This document shows positions 1-8,355 of a stretch of 42,457 nucleotides of DNA, piece by piece. The DNA comes from Deltaproteobacteria bacterium. Its GTDB lineage: Bacteria; Myxococcota_A; Polyangia; Polyangiales; JADJMO01. The translations under genes and the position numbers were made by a program. The stretch lies in the NCBI GenBank assembly GCA_022843175.1, contig JALHOE010000058.1, forward strand, positions 1-42,457, written 5' to 3'. Position 1 is the first letter of the stretch. The number at the start of each line of letters is the position of its first letter. The notes below the pieces were generated by a model, which searched no databases, had not been told where the DNA came from, and worked only from the letters and a program-made list of their open reading frames with translations.

Positions 1-639
1 GCGCGCTCGGTCGCGGACGCGTGCGCTGCGACGCCGCCGTTTCGCCCCGGCGAGCCCTTTGGCTGCCGCGTCTGTGGCGCGCCGATCGCGTCGACGCCGC
101 CGATCGCGCGCTGCTCCCACTGCAGCGCGGACAACATCCTCGATCCCGGGGCAGTGGCCCGGGCGAGCGCGCGTCGCGGCACCGAGGTCGCAGACCTCCA
201 GCTGGAGGTCTCCGAACAGCTGACTGCGATTCACGATCGCAGCGTGAGCAGCGTCGCCATCATCCTCCCGTTCGCCGCGCTCTTCATGCCGGTGCTGGTG
301 ATCGTGTTCGGCGAGCACATCTTCGCGTCTCTCGACCAGGAGCTCGCCGAAGAGGAGTGGTTCCTCGCCGTCAACAGCGAGCGCGCGTTCGGGCCGTACG
401 CCATGGAGGGATGCATCTTCCGTCGCCGTGCGGACGCAGAGGCGAAGGCGATCCTGCGCGTGGAGAAGGTGCCCCTGGCCTGGGCGCGCCAGGAGGGGAC
501 GTATGTCGCGGTGCGACCGTTGTTCGGACTGTTCGCCGCGCAGGAGGTCCGTCGCGACGGAGAGCCGCCGACGCGATACTTCGAGCCGCTCGACGGATTC
601 TGCACGCTCTGGAACAAGCGCCCGCCGTCGCGCCAGTGA
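1..639 (+). CDS. zinc-ribbon membrane protein, 5' end outside window
   Basis: The frame is open from the first base, so the true start lies upstream and at least 212 residues are visible. Counting from the window edge, C22-x2-C25 and C38-x2-C41 form a zinc-ribbon-like pair. A strongly hydrophobic segment (about residues 83-105, around IILPFAALFMPVLVIVFG) looks like one membrane helix and is followed by a roughly 100-residue soluble tail. I do not recognise the family. Zinc ribbon plus a single helix is a common architecture for poorly characterised myxobacterial membrane proteins. The gene ends ten bases before the convergent hydrolase gene. Confidence 0.7.
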   Translation, partial: ARSVADACAATPPFRPGEPFGCRVCGAPIASTPPIARCSHCSADNILDPGAVARASARRGTEVADLQLEVSEQLTAIHDRSVSSVAIILPFAALFMPVLVIVFGEHIFASLDQELAEEEWFLAVNSERAFGPYAMEGCIFRRRADAEAKAILRVEKVPLAWARQEGTYVAVRPLFGLFAAQEVRRDGEPPTRYFEPLDGFCTLWNKRPPSRQ

Positions 640-648
640 GGGCGACGT

Positions 649-1488
649 TCAGGCGCTCAGCGCTTCACGGATCGCCGCGCGCACGGCGGCGGGTTCTTCG
701 AGGTGCGGCGCGTGCCCCGTGTGCGCGAGCGCGCGGAGCTCTGCCCGCGGAACGCGCGCGGCGAGGAGCTCTGCTACGGAGAACGGCACGAGCCGGTCGT
801 TCCTTCCGTGCACGATGATGGTCTTGGCGCGCACGTCGGAGAGCTTGCGCTCGAGGGAGTCGACCTCGATCGCGCGCATCAGCGAGCGGAGGTACACCGT
901 GCGTCCGCGCACGCGCCATGCGCTCCAATGGCGATCGACCGTGTGCTCCGACGGCGTGAAGGAAGGGTGATAGACGTCGCGCAGTGCCGCGCGCCGGACC
1001 CCTGGTGCGCGCGCGGCACGCACCAGCAGCTCCGCGAGGAAAGGGAAGCGGAGCAGCCCGAGCCCGAACGGCATCGGCATCCCCGGACCGATCGAGCCGA
1101 TGAGCACGAGCGCCGAGACCCGCTCCGGCGCGCGCGCAGCGAGCGAGAGCGCGACGCCGCCGCCCAACGACCAGCCCGCGACGGCCACGCGATCGAGCTT
1201 GGCGTGATCGAGGTACGCCTCGACCCAGCGCGACATGTCGTCGAGCGACAGCGCCCTCTGCGGGATGTCGCTGTAGCCGTGGCCGGGGAGATCGATCGCG
1301 TGGATCGTGGCCACGTGCGAGAGAGCGTCCTGCAGCTCGAGGAAGGTCTCGCTGCTCTCGGTGATGCCGTGGATGAGCACGAGCGGCGGGCCGCTCCCGG
1401 TGACGCGCGCGTGCATCTCGCCGACGGGGGTGCGAACGAACGCGCCGGAGGCCCGGGCGCGCGCGCGGACGAGATCGAGGAGCTTCAT
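649..1488 (-). CDS. alpha/beta-fold hydrolase
   Basis: 279 residues, the usual size for single-domain alpha/beta hydrolases. An oxyanion-region HGITES lies near residue 40 and the nucleophile elbow GWSLGG places Ser107. Asp231 sits in HGRNDRLVP and His259 in HTGHAPHLEEP, giving a complete Ser-Asp-His triad with a short lid region (about 135-205). No signal peptide, so cytoplasmic. The ATG at 1488 was chosen over an upstream start at 1602 because the upstream 38 residues are Arg-rich and not family-like. Substrate cannot be inferred; esterases, C-C hydrolases and haloperoxidase-like enzymes share this fold. The divergent OmpA lipoprotein starts 94 bases away. Confidence 0.88.
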   Translation of the reverse strand: MKLLDLVRARARASGAFVRTPVGEMHARVTGSGPPLVLIHGITESSETFLELQDALSHVATIHAIDLPGHGYSDIPQRALSLDDMSRWVEAYLDHAKLDRVAVAGWSLGGGVALSLAARAPERVSALVLIGSIGPGMPMPFGLGLLRFPFLAELLVRAARAPGVRRAALRDVYHPSFTPSEHTVDRHWSAWRVRGRTVYLRSLMRAIEVDSLERKLSDVRAKTIIVHGRNDRLVPFSVAELLAARVPRAELRALAHTGHAPHLEEPAAVRAAIREALSA

Positions 1489-1582
1489 CGGGAGTCGGAT
1501 TCTACAACCCACGCGAGAGGGACGCCGCGGCCGCGTCGCACGTTCGCCCAACGCCCGACATGCCTCTACTCTGCATCGTCTC

Positions 1583-2164
1583 GTGTCCACCCGAGACCGC
1601 ATCCTCGCGCGACGCAGCCAGTTCGTCGTCGCGGCGTTGGCGTTGAGCGGTTGTCACGAGCAGCCGAAGCCGGAGACGCCCGCACGAACCGTCGCAGCGT
1701 CGTCGGCGTCGAGCGCGCCGAGGCCGCCGCCCGATCGAGACGGGGACGGCATCCCCGACGAGCGCGACCACTGCACGGATATCCCCGGTCCGAGCCACGC
1801 GAACGGGTGCCCGCCCCAGCCCTGCCTCTCGATCATCCCCGACTACGAGATCCGCATCCTCGAGCAGATCTACTTCGCGAAGGACTCGGCGAAGGTGCAG
1901 AGCGTGAGTCTGCAGGTGCTCGACGCGATCGTCGCGGCGCTCGCAGCGCACCCAGACCTCACCGTCGAGATCCGCGGTCACGCCGACAAGGGCGAGAAGG
2001 CGAAGCTCGGGGCAGAGCGCGCGAGGGCGGTGCGCGACTACCTCGTGGGCAAGGGGATCGACGCGGCGCGACTCGAGATGGCAGACCTCGCGATGACCGC
2101 GCCGGCCGAGCCCGGGCCGCACGAGAAGAACCGACGGGTCGACTTCGTGGTCCCCAAGAAGTAG
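1583..2164 (+). CDS. OmpA-family peptidoglycan-associated lipoprotein
   Basis: 193 residues from a GTG start. This start gives a compact signal peptide ending in a lipobox (ALSGC), whereas earlier in-frame starts add Arg-rich non-signal sequence. After a Pro/Ala/Ser linker comes an acidic Ca-binding type motif (DRDGDGIPDERDHC), as in thrombospondin type 3 repeats, then an OmpA C-terminal domain over roughly the last 110 residues. That domain includes IYFAKDSAKV, EIRGHADKGE, the helix ERARAVRDYLVGKGI and a terminal NRRVDF. The family binds peptidoglycan non-covalently from the outer membrane, Pal-like. The normal D in the TD-binding loop appears as GHADKGE, close to consensus. Probable outer-membrane anchor; partner unknown. 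Confidence 0.88.
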   Translation: MSTRDRILARRSQFVVAALALSGCHEQPKPETPARTVAASSASSAPRPPPDRDGDGIPDERDHCTDIPGPSHANGCPPQPCLSIIPDYEIRILEQIYFAKDSAKVQSVSLQVLDAIVAALAAHPDLTVEIRGHADKGEKAKLGAERARAVRDYLVGKGIDAARLEMADLAMTAPAEPGPHEKNRRVDFVVPKK

Positions 2165-2184
2165 CGCGAGCGGCCGCCCGCGGC

Positions 2185-2808
2185 TCACCGCAGAACGTAC
2201 TGCTTCGTCGAGAGCAGCCCGGACACGGCATGAAGGTCGACGACCGTGCCCCCGCCTCTCAGCCCCTCCGGCCGCGCCGAAACCACGAACGTCTCACCCT
2301 CCTGCGACGCGCGAAGCTCTCCGGGCCACGGACCCGGTCGCGCCGCTCTCGCGATCGCGATCGCTTCCTCGCGCGCGAGATAGCGATCCCTGACCCCCGG
2401 CTTCGGCGTGAAGGTCAGGTCGACGAGCCTGCCGTCGCGCGCGCCGATCACGATCGTCGCGAACGCGCGCGGGGAGCCGACCTCGACGTCGAGCTCGATG
2501 TGACGTTTCGTGTGGCGGCGCGCGATGACCTCGAAGAGGCGCGCGATCCAACGGCGTTCGAAGTGAGCTCGCGCGCAAGCGACCTGCGCGTCGCCGGTGT
2601 CGGCGAGCGGACGGGCCGGCCGACGTGCCTGTCGGTCGTTACGAACGTGCGCGATGGCGAGCATGACGAGCGCCGCTCCGGCGAGCGTCAGCCCGGCGAC
2701 GCGGCCGGCGAGGAACCACGCGGCGGGCGCTGCCAAAAGGAGGACGACGAACCCGAGGCAGCCGATCCCGTCGCCCTCGTTCGCGTCATGCCATTCGACG
2801 CGGCTCAC
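2185..2808 (-). CDS. membrane protein, candidate immunity protein
   Basis: 207 residues. Its GTG start overlaps the stop of the upstream 524-aa gene in a GTGA tetranucleotide, which implies translational coupling. Two hydrophobic stretches near the N-terminus (about residues 14-34 and 38-54) form one or two membrane helices. A basic linker and a roughly 130-residue soluble domain rich in beta-type segments follow (TIVIGARDGRLVDLTF and similar). I recognise no family. Because the partner looks like a polymorphic toxin with a zincin motif, a coupled downstream membrane protein fits an immunity role. That role is inference from position only. No ATG occurs in frame nearby, so the coupled GTG is the best start. 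Confidence 0.72.
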   Translation of the reverse strand: MSRVEWHDANEGDGIGCLGFVVLLLAAPAAWFLAGRVAGLTLAGAALVMLAIAHVRNDRQARRPARPLADTGDAQVACARAHFERRWIARLFEVIARRHTKRHIELDVEVGSPRAFATIVIGARDGRLVDLTFTPKPGVRDRYLAREEAIAIARAARPGPWPGELRASQEGETFVVSARPEGLRGGGTVVDLHAVSGLLSTKQYVLR

Positions 2809-4379
2809 TTCTTCACCTTCTTCGCATCCACGGATGCCTCGACCAGCTTGTCCACGACCAGGACGGCTTGGTACGCGATGCCGGCAACGACCACGACGCC
2901 GAGGACGACCTCCGGCAAGACGCCGGGTTCGAGCTTCAACGTGTCCTTGTCGACATGGGGCATCAGCTTCACGTAGCCGTTCGTCACGGGGAACTTCACG
3001 CCGGTGGCGACGCTCTTGAAAGACATGCCGTTCACCTTGCACTGCGCGTAGGTTTCGGCGGCGGCCTCCTCGATGTACCTCAGCGCATTCGACTTTGCAT
3101 AAGCGGCCATGCCAATGTCCGCGCGAACGTCGCGAAGCGCGTTCATCGTCTTCGGTGAGAGGAACGAGTGCACCGACTCGTGCGCCTTGGCGAGGGCGAC
3201 CTGTTGCTTGGTTCCGTGAGGCGAGAATGTGACGTTGCCGTACTTGTCCGTCGCACCCTCGCCGGGCTTCAACGAGGCATCCGCCGTGACCTGCGGGCTG
3301 TACTTCCTCATCTTGAAGCTCAGCTGCCCCTCCGCACGCGCGATGGCCGCCTCGTGCGCCGGCGTCAGCGGCTTGCCTGCCTTCATCCACCCAGCCGCCT
3401 CGGTGAGCAGGGCCGCGTCCTTCTCCAACGCCCGTGCCCGCTGCAGGACTGCGATGACTTCGTCCGTCGACTTGCCGGTGCGCTTCGCGATCTCGAGGAT
3501 CGCCGGCGCGCTCTTGGCGCCGCCCGCGAGGAGCTTGCTCGCGTGCGGGATCACGAGCATCACCGCGCCGAACACGCGATCGGTGACGGGTATGTCGGCG
3601 CCGAGTCCGCCCATCGTCTTCCCGGTCGCGAGCTCGAGCGCGGTGAACAGTTGCCCGACGACCGGCACTGCGCCGAGCGCCACATCCACGCCATGGGCAA
3701 CTGGAATCGAAACGGTGGACACCATCAACGAGGGCTGAAGCCCGACCGGCAACGGCACCTGCAGCGTCTTCGCCTTGCCATCGCTGATCAGCTGTCCGAC
3801 CGCCATTCGCAGCGCCTCGACCTGCTTCTTCTCGTCCTTGGCGTGCGCCGCCTGGATCAGCTTCGGTCCGTTCGCGATCGCGTCGGCGTGCAGCGCGGCG
3901 TACTTCGGTTCCGACTTTCGCGACGCGACGTACGCGGTGTACTCGTTCACGTACTTCTCGACCTCCGCGGTCGTCACGTGCGCCTTCTCGATCCCCTTCG
4001 CGATGGTCGCGCCGCCATCGGCGAGCATCGCGACCGGCGTCTTCGGCGACTCCTTCGCCGTGCCGAAACGCTCGTGCATCACCTTCTCCATCGCGGCGAG
4101 GTCTTCGTGGTCCTGCTTCGTCGCGCCGGACGGGTTCGCGGCGATCTTGGCGCGCAGGCCGAGGTAATTGCGTTCGAGGAACTCGTTCGGGAGGAGGGAG
4201 GGGTCGACGTTGGCCGCGGCGGGCGGTGCCTTCCACGTGACCGCGGACGGGCCGGAGGGGACGTAGTCGAGATTGACCGCCGGCGCTTTGGACGCCGGAT
4301 TCGGCGCGGGCATCGGCGCGGACGGAACCGGGGTGTAGAGCTTCTTGGTGGGGTCGGTGGAGGCGATCGGATCGGACAT
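2805..4379 (-). CDS. putative polymorphic toxin: pre-toxin-like region plus zincin HExxH domain
   Basis: 524 residues with a Pro/Ala-rich N-terminus (1-65) and no signal peptide. A helical middle is followed by a hydrophobic region around residues 212-266 (VPVVGQLFTALELATGK) that resembles the pre-toxin TG-type segment preceding toxin domains. The C-terminal part contains AHESVHSFLSPK with H400-E401-S-V-H404, a gluzincin/zincin HExxH motif. Downstream acidic residues (EEAAAETYA, 437-445) could supply the third zinc ligand. A last hydrophobic stretch lies near 490-510. The ATG at 4379 was chosen because the upstream extension is Arg-rich. The gene is coupled to the membrane protein at 2185. 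A toxin role is inferred from architecture; a housekeeping membrane-associated peptidase is the alternative. Confidence 0.72.
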   Translation of the reverse strand: MSDPIASTDPTKKLYTPVPSAPMPAPNPASKAPAVNLDYVPSGPSAVTWKAPPAAANVDPSLLPNEFLERNYLGLRAKIAANPSGATKQDHEDLAAMEKVMHERFGTAKESPKTPVAMLADGGATIAKGIEKAHVTTAEVEKYVNEYTAYVASRKSEPKYAALHADAIANGPKLIQAAHAKDEKKQVEALRMAVGQLISDGKAKTLQVPLPVGLQPSLMVSTVSIPVAHGVDVALGAVPVVGQLFTALELATGKTMGGLGADIPVTDRVFGAVMLVIPHASKLLAGGAKSAPAILEIAKRTGKSTDEVIAVLQRARALEKDAALLTEAAGWMKAGKPLTPAHEAAIARAEGQLSFKMRKYSPQVTADASLKPGEGATDKYGNVTFSPHGTKQQVALAKAHESVHSFLSPKTMNALRDVRADIGMAAYAKSNALRYIEEAAAETYAQCKVNGMSFKSVATGVKFPVTNGYVKLMPHVDKDTLKLEPGVLPEVVLGVVVVAGIAYQAVLVVDKLVEASVDAKKVKK

Positions 4380-4666
4380 CGCCCGGGTATCGACCGAAGC
4401 GGCGGGCCAGTTGCTTGGCCGCGCCTCCGCCCGCAACCGGGCGGACCCGGTCGACAGGTCTCCCGAGGAGGAGATCGATTTCGGACAGCTTCGCGATCAC
4501 GAAGGGGGTCGACGGTCTCCGGCCCGTCGGTGACGAGAGGGAATCACCGTCAAGCTGGTCGACGACAGAGGACGAGGACTTCGTCGCGTGAATGAGTCGA
4601 CCTCGGCCTGATTACGTCTTCCCCGCGCGGGTCGACAGCCCCGGACCGCGGTCCTATGGTTTCGCA

Positions 4667-4909
4667 ATGCGTGCGCGAAGGGCGCGACGGCCGGCGGCCG
4701 CAAAACAGGTCGCGGAGCGGCTCGCGCTGGCGCTCGCCATGCAGGCCGAGGGTCTGGAGTTGATGCGCGAGAATCTTCGCCGCGCACACCCCAAGGCTTC
4801 GGAGCGCGAGCTGCGCGAGCTCTACGAGCGCTGGTTGCTCGACCGTCCCTGCGACGCGCCCGGCAGACCGATCTCATGGCCGCGAAGAAGAACCCGACGC
4901 GCGGCGTAA
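4667..4909 (+). CDS. small helical partner of AbiEii-like nucleotidyltransferase
   Basis: 80 residues beginning with an Arg-rich stretch, then an amphipathic helical core (VAERLALALAMQAEGLELM) and the element ELRELYERWLLDRPCDAPGR. Small ORFs with this LRxLYxxWLxxRP-type ending often sit directly before AbiEii-type nucleotidyltransferase genes. The gene overlaps the following nucleotidyltransferase by 34 bases, which ties the two together. It could be a cognate antitoxin or an accessory subunit; the sequence does not decide. The ATG at 4667 was preferred to an earlier one at 4592 because the intervening residues are not conserved-looking. Confidence 0.68.
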   Translation: MRARRARRPAAAKQVAERLALALAMQAEGLELMRENLRRAHPKASERELRELYERWLLDRPCDAPGRPISWPRRRTRRAA

Positions 4910-5499
4910 TCGCCGCGGCGGCGCGCGCAGGTGGAGACCTCGCCGAGCTGAGCGTTGGCTTCGCGTTGGTCGGAGGATTGGCGGTGGCCGCCCGATCCGA
5001 GCCGAGATTCACCCGCGACGTCGACCTGGCGATTGCGACCGCGGACGACCGCGAAGCCGAGCGCATCGTGCACGCGATGACCTCTCGCGGCTACCGCGTG
5101 CAGACAGTCATCGCGCATCGACGTTTCGATCGACTTGCGACGGCGCGCTTGGTGGCGACGGCGGCGCCCGCGGTGTTCGTGGACTTGCTCTTTGCGTCAT
5201 CCGGCATCGAGGGGCTGATCTCCGCGGGCGCGGAGGTCATTTCCTATGGCCGCACCGTGCGACTTCCGGTAGCGCGGGTGGGACACCTCATCGCGCTGAA
5301 GGTCCTCGCAGAGAGCGACGAGCGACTGCAAGATCGGCTCGACCTCGCGGCGCTGGCGAAGGTCGCGACCTCCGAGGACTGGGCGCTGGCCGAGGTCTCG
5401 GTGCGAGCAATCCGCGCCGTGGGATACCACCGCGGCCGGGCGCTGCTGACTCGTCTGCGACGTTGGCGCAGACGACTCGCGCCTGCGCCGCCGCGCTAG
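4876..5499 (+). CDS. AbiEii/MNT-like nucleotidyltransferase
   Basis: 207 residues. The nucleotidyltransferase fold is marked by LVGGLAVAAR (G33-G34), then FTRDVDLAI with D48-x-D50 as metal ligands, and a third Asp (D103) in VFVDLLFAS. The later segment LIALKVLAE with K142 and a downstream RLDLAAL is typical of the AbiEii/DUF1814-type group. Members include toxins of type IV toxin-antitoxin systems that modify tRNA or other targets, but many are uncharacterised. The start overlaps the small upstream gene by 34 bases, so translation is probably coupled. Toxin activity is not shown; all catalytic Asp residues are present. Confidence 0.82.
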   Translation: MAAKKNPTRGVIAAAARAGGDLAELSVGFALVGGLAVAARSEPRFTRDVDLAIATADDREAERIVHAMTSRGYRVQTVIAHRRFDRLATARLVATAAPAVFVDLLFASSGIEGLISAGAEVISYGRTVRLPVARVGHLIALKVLAESDERLQDRLDLAALAKVATSEDWALAEVSVRAIRAVGYHRGRALLTRLRRWRRRLAPAPPR

Positions 5500-5573
5500 C
5501 GACAGTTCGTGTCGTCGGCGGGGGCGTCGCATGCGGTGAAGCGCTCCGATCCCGGGCGTTGGCGCGGCAGGAT

Positions 5574-6233
5574 ATGTTGGATCTCGTGAGCTCTCTCGCA
5601 TCGATGAGCGACGGCGCGGTCGCCGCGCTCGCGTGCGCGGTCCTCGCGCTCGGGCTCGGCGGCGCGATCCTCCTCGCGCGGCTCGGGATGCCGCGCACCT
5701 ACGTGCGCGATCTCGTCCACGTCGGCACCGGCGTGTGGGTCCTCGGCTGGCCGCTGTGGCGGTCGCCGACGTGGCCGATCGCGATCACCACCGGCGCCGC
5801 GCTGGTCGTGCTCGCGGGCCCGCGCGTCTTGCGCGACGCGCTCACCGGCGACGACGAACGCTGGAGCGGCGTCGCGGTGTACGTGGTGGTCTACGCGGTG
5901 TTCACCGCGGTCGGCTTCCTCGATCGCGCGATGCCGGCCGGCGCGGCGCTGCTCGCGCTCTCCCTCGGGGACGGGCTCGGCGGCCTTCTGGGGCGTCGGT
6001 TCGGCCGGTGGAGCTACCGCGCGCCGGGGGCGAAGCAGAAGAGCGTCGAGGGCTCGCTCACGGTGTTCGTCATGGCCTCGGTGGGCGTCGCGGCGGCGGG
6101 CGCCCGAGGCCTCGGGACGATCGCGCTCGCCGGCTTGATCGCCGCGCTCGCCGAGGCGTTCTCGCCGCGCGGCACCGACAACGCCGTGGTGCCCGCGTCG
6201 GTGTGGCTGTTCCTTCGCTTCGCCCAGAACTAG
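5574..6233 (+). CDS. polyprenol/phytol kinase-like integral membrane protein
   Basis: 219 residues and about seven hydrophobic segments. Motifs fit the dolichol/phytol kinase and CDP-lipid transferase-like family: GDGLGGLLGRRFG (132-144), KQKSVEGSL (154-162) and the ending AEAFSPRGTDNAVVP (193-207), close to the family's E-x-x-x-P-x-G-x-DN-x-x-VP signature. Such enzymes phosphorylate a polyprenol or phytol using CTP or a related donor. The gene is convergent with, and shares a CTAG with, a UbiA prenyltransferase, which would need an activated isoprenoid. A link to quinone side-chain supply is plausible but inferred. An ATG at 5604 is an alternative start. Confidence 0.78.
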   Translation: MLDLVSSLASMSDGAVAALACAVLALGLGGAILLARLGMPRTYVRDLVHVGTGVWVLGWPLWRSPTWPIAITTGAALVVLAGPRVLRDALTGDDERWSGVAVYVVVYAVFTAVGFLDRAMPAGAALLALSLGDGLGGLLGRRFGRWSYRAPGAKQKSVEGSLTVFVMASVGVAAAGARGLGTIALAGLIAALAEAFSPRGTDNAVVPASVWLFLRFAQN

Positions 6234-7171
6234 AACACGAGCAGGCCGACGCCCGCGCCGAGCGCGAGGAGGACGAACGACGCGAGCGTCCAGCCCTGCG
6301 CCGGCACCAGGTCCGCGGTGCGCGCATGGCGCGTCCACACGCGAACGGCCGCCGCGACCGCGAACGGCAGGCCGAGGAAGCCGGCCCACACGCCGGCGCT
6401 CACGGGTGCGACGAGGGGGAGGGCGAGCAGGTATCCGAACGCAACGAGCGGGAACAGCGCGAACGCGCGCGCCGCGCGCTCCTTGCCGAGGCGGACGACG
6501 AGCGTGTTCTTGCCGCTCGCCGCGTCGGCCCTCGCGTCGGGCATCTCGTTGACGAAGAGGAACGCGGCGATCATCACGCCGAGCGGCGCGGCGAGGTGGA
6601 GGAGCCACCACGGGACCGTGCCGCGCTGCACGAGGTACGCGCCGCAGAGGATCATCGGTCCATAGGCGAGCAGCACGGCGATCTCGCCGAGCCCGCGGTA
6701 CGACAGCTTGAGCGGCGGCGCGTGATAGAAGAACGCGATCGCGGCGCCGGCGAGGCCGAGGAGCAGCACCCGCGGCTCGTGCAGGGCGATCAGCGCGCCG
6801 ACGATCCCGCCGAGCGCGTAGAGCACGAACGCGACGACCACCGTCTGCGCGCGCGTCATCAGGTGGTCGACGAGCACGCGCTTGCCGCCGGAGAACGGGC
6901 TGCGGTCCTCGGGCGCGACGCGCGCGTCGGTGCCCGAGTCCCAGTCGAAGAGCTCCCCCGACATGTTCTTGGCGGCCTCGAGCGCGAAGATGCCGAGCAC
7001 CGTGAGGACGAGCCAGCCCACGTGAAGGCTGCCGTCGCGCGCGGCCGCGCTCGTACCGAGGAACAGCGACGCGGCCGAGGCGAGCGTGATCTTGGGATCG
7101 ACCACGCGCCACACGCCCCTCCAGAAGGCCGGTCCGCCCCACGCGACGCTGCCCATCGACTCGGTTGCCAT
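6230..7171 (-). CDS. UbiA-family prenyltransferase, MenA-like
   Basis: 313 residues with eight or nine hydrophobic helices. The first Asp-rich motif is N69...FDWDSGTDAR (D76, D78, D82) and the second is PDARADAASGKNTL (D212, D216). These bind the magnesium-diphosphate of the prenyl donor. YHAPPLKLSYRGLGE (149-163) resembles the GLG(E/D) loop of 1,4-dihydroxy-2-naphthoate prenyltransferases, and the second motif resembles the MenA DxxGDxxxGKxTLxVRLG pattern. The product is probably a demethylmenaquinone-type or related prenylated quinone, but the aromatic acceptor cannot be fixed from sequence. The 3' end overlaps the convergent kinase-like gene by four bases. Confidence 0.83.
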   Translation of the reverse strand: MATESMGSVAWGGPAFWRGVWRVVDPKITLASAASLFLGTSAAARDGSLHVGWLVLTVLGIFALEAAKNMSGELFDWDSGTDARVAPEDRSPFSGGKRVLVDHLMTRAQTVVVAFVLYALGGIVGALIALHEPRVLLLGLAGAAIAFFYHAPPLKLSYRGLGEIAVLLAYGPMILCGAYLVQRGTVPWWLLHLAAPLGVMIAAFLFVNEMPDARADAASGKNTLVVRLGKERAARAFALFPLVAFGYLLALPLVAPVSAGVWAGFLGLPFAVAAAVRVWTRHARTADLVPAQGWTLASFVLLALGAGVGLLVF

Positions 7172-7215
7172 GTCTGCGATCCGAGCAAGGCACGCGCCGT
7201 GCTCTTCGACCCCCC

Positions 7216-8088
7216 ATGTACGTCGTCACCTGCGCGACGGGCCGAACGGGCGCGAGCGTTGCGCGTCTCCTCCTCGAAGCGGGCCGCAAGATTCGCGTCG
7301 TCGTCCGCAAGAACGACGCCGCGGAGCGCTTCCGTGCACGCGGCGCCGAGGCCGCGCTCGCGGACTACGCCGACGTCCCGGCGATGACCGAGGCCCTGCG
7401 CGGCGCGACCGTGGCTTACGTGATCCCTCCGCCGCTGCCGGTGACCGAGTCCGGCCACCATGCCTATCGCGTCGAGCGGACCCGCACCCTCGCCGCAGCG
7501 ATCCGCGCGGCGGGCGTCCCCCGGATCGTGTCGTTGAGCAGCTTCGCCGCGCAGCACCCGGACGGCACCGGGATGATCAAGTCGTGCCACACCTGCGAGC
7601 GCATCCTCGACGAGGAGAGCGGCGCGATCGTGACCCACCTCCGACCGGCGTTCTTCCTCGAGAACTGGGCCGCGCAGCTCCCCGCGGTGCGCGACGGCGT
7701 CCTGCCGAGCTTCCTCGGACCGATCGATCGGAAGTTCACGATGGTCGGCACCGCCGATATCGCGTCCGTCGCGACGCGCCTCCTGCTGGAGCCCGCGAAC
7801 GACCGCCGCATCGTGCAGCTCGCCGGCGCGGACGAGTACAGCGTCGGAGATCTCGCCGCGACGTTCGCGCGGCTCCTCGGCCGACACGTCGAGCCGATGG
7901 TGCTGCCGATCGAGACCATGGCCGACGAGCTCACCGCGCGCGGGTTCTCGCGCGACACCGCGACGAACTACCAGGAGCTCTTCGGCGGAATGATGACCGG
8001 CCACGTCGCGCTCGATGCAAGCCTGCCGATCCAGCGCGGAACCCTCGGCCTCGCCTACTCGCTCGGGGTGATGCTGGCGGCGAGCTGA
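7216..8088 (+). CDS. NmrA-like NAD(P)-binding oxidoreductase
   Basis: 290 residues. The N-terminal Rossmann motif TCATGRTGASVARLLLEAG matches the TGATGxxGxxV pattern of NmrA/atypical short-chain dehydrogenases. SLSSFAAQHPDGTG and the LRPAFFLENW segment around residues 150-156 are also typical of the NmrA/HSCARG-type group. Members act as redox sensors or NADPH-dependent reductases. The ATG at 7216 was preferred to 7165 because it places the nucleotide-binding loop right at the N-terminus. It is divergent from the UbiA gene, with only 44 bases between starts, so a shared promoter region is likely. Confidence 0.86.
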   Translation: MYVVTCATGRTGASVARLLLEAGRKIRVVVRKNDAAERFRARGAEAALADYADVPAMTEALRGATVAYVIPPPLPVTESGHHAYRVERTRTLAAAIRAAGVPRIVSLSSFAAQHPDGTGMIKSCHTCERILDEESGAIVTHLRPAFFLENWAAQLPAVRDGVLPSFLGPIDRKFTMVGTADIASVATRLLLEPANDRRIVQLAGADEYSVGDLAATFARLLGRHVEPMVLPIETMADELTARGFSRDTATNYQELFGGMMTGHVALDASLPIQRGTLGLAYSLGVMLAAS

Positions 8089-8111
8089 GGATCGCTGATA
8101 CCCTCTTCCGC

Positions 8112-8351
8112 ATGGTTCGATGCGGCGTATGCGGGGTGATGCGCGCGGGCGAGGAGCACGCGTGCGAAGAGTGCGGCGCTGACCCGGTCTCGGCGTCGCG
8201 TCGGTTCCTCGGGCGCGCGGCGCTGGTCGCCGGTGCGACGGCGATCGCGGTGAGCCTGTCGGCTTGCTACGGCGGGCCGCCTCGCCCGCCGCCCGCCGAG
8301 TCCCCGCCGCCGGTCTCCTCGCCGGCGCCGTCGGAGACGGTGACGAAGTAA
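8112..8351 (+). CDS. 79-aa zinc-ribbon protein with internal Tat-like/lipobox segment
   Basis: Residues 1-25 hold two CxxC pairs (CGVC and CEEC), a miniature zinc ribbon. A twin-arginine-like SRRFLGRAALV, a hydrophobic stretch and a lipobox-like SLSAC follow, and the tail is Pro-rich (PPRPPPAESPPPVSS). A zinc ribbon before an export-type segment is unusual, because folded N-terminal metal sites are compatible with Tat but not Sec translocation. The protein may simply be a membrane-anchored small protein with a cytoplasmic ribbon. It is too short to assign a family. It starts 23 bases after the NmrA-like gene and may be co-transcribed with it; it ends convergent to nosY. Confidence 0.66.
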   Translation: MVRCGVCGVMRAGEEHACEECGADPVSASRRFLGRAALVAGATAIAVSLSACYGGPPRPPPAESPPPVSSPAPSETVTK

Positions 8352-8355
8352 CGCT

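Noticed and set aside
703-2976. A 757-codon open frame spanning the hydrolase, OmpA and other genes
   Set aside because: It runs across well-supported genes on both strands and is Arg-rich with no domain; a GC-rich artefact.
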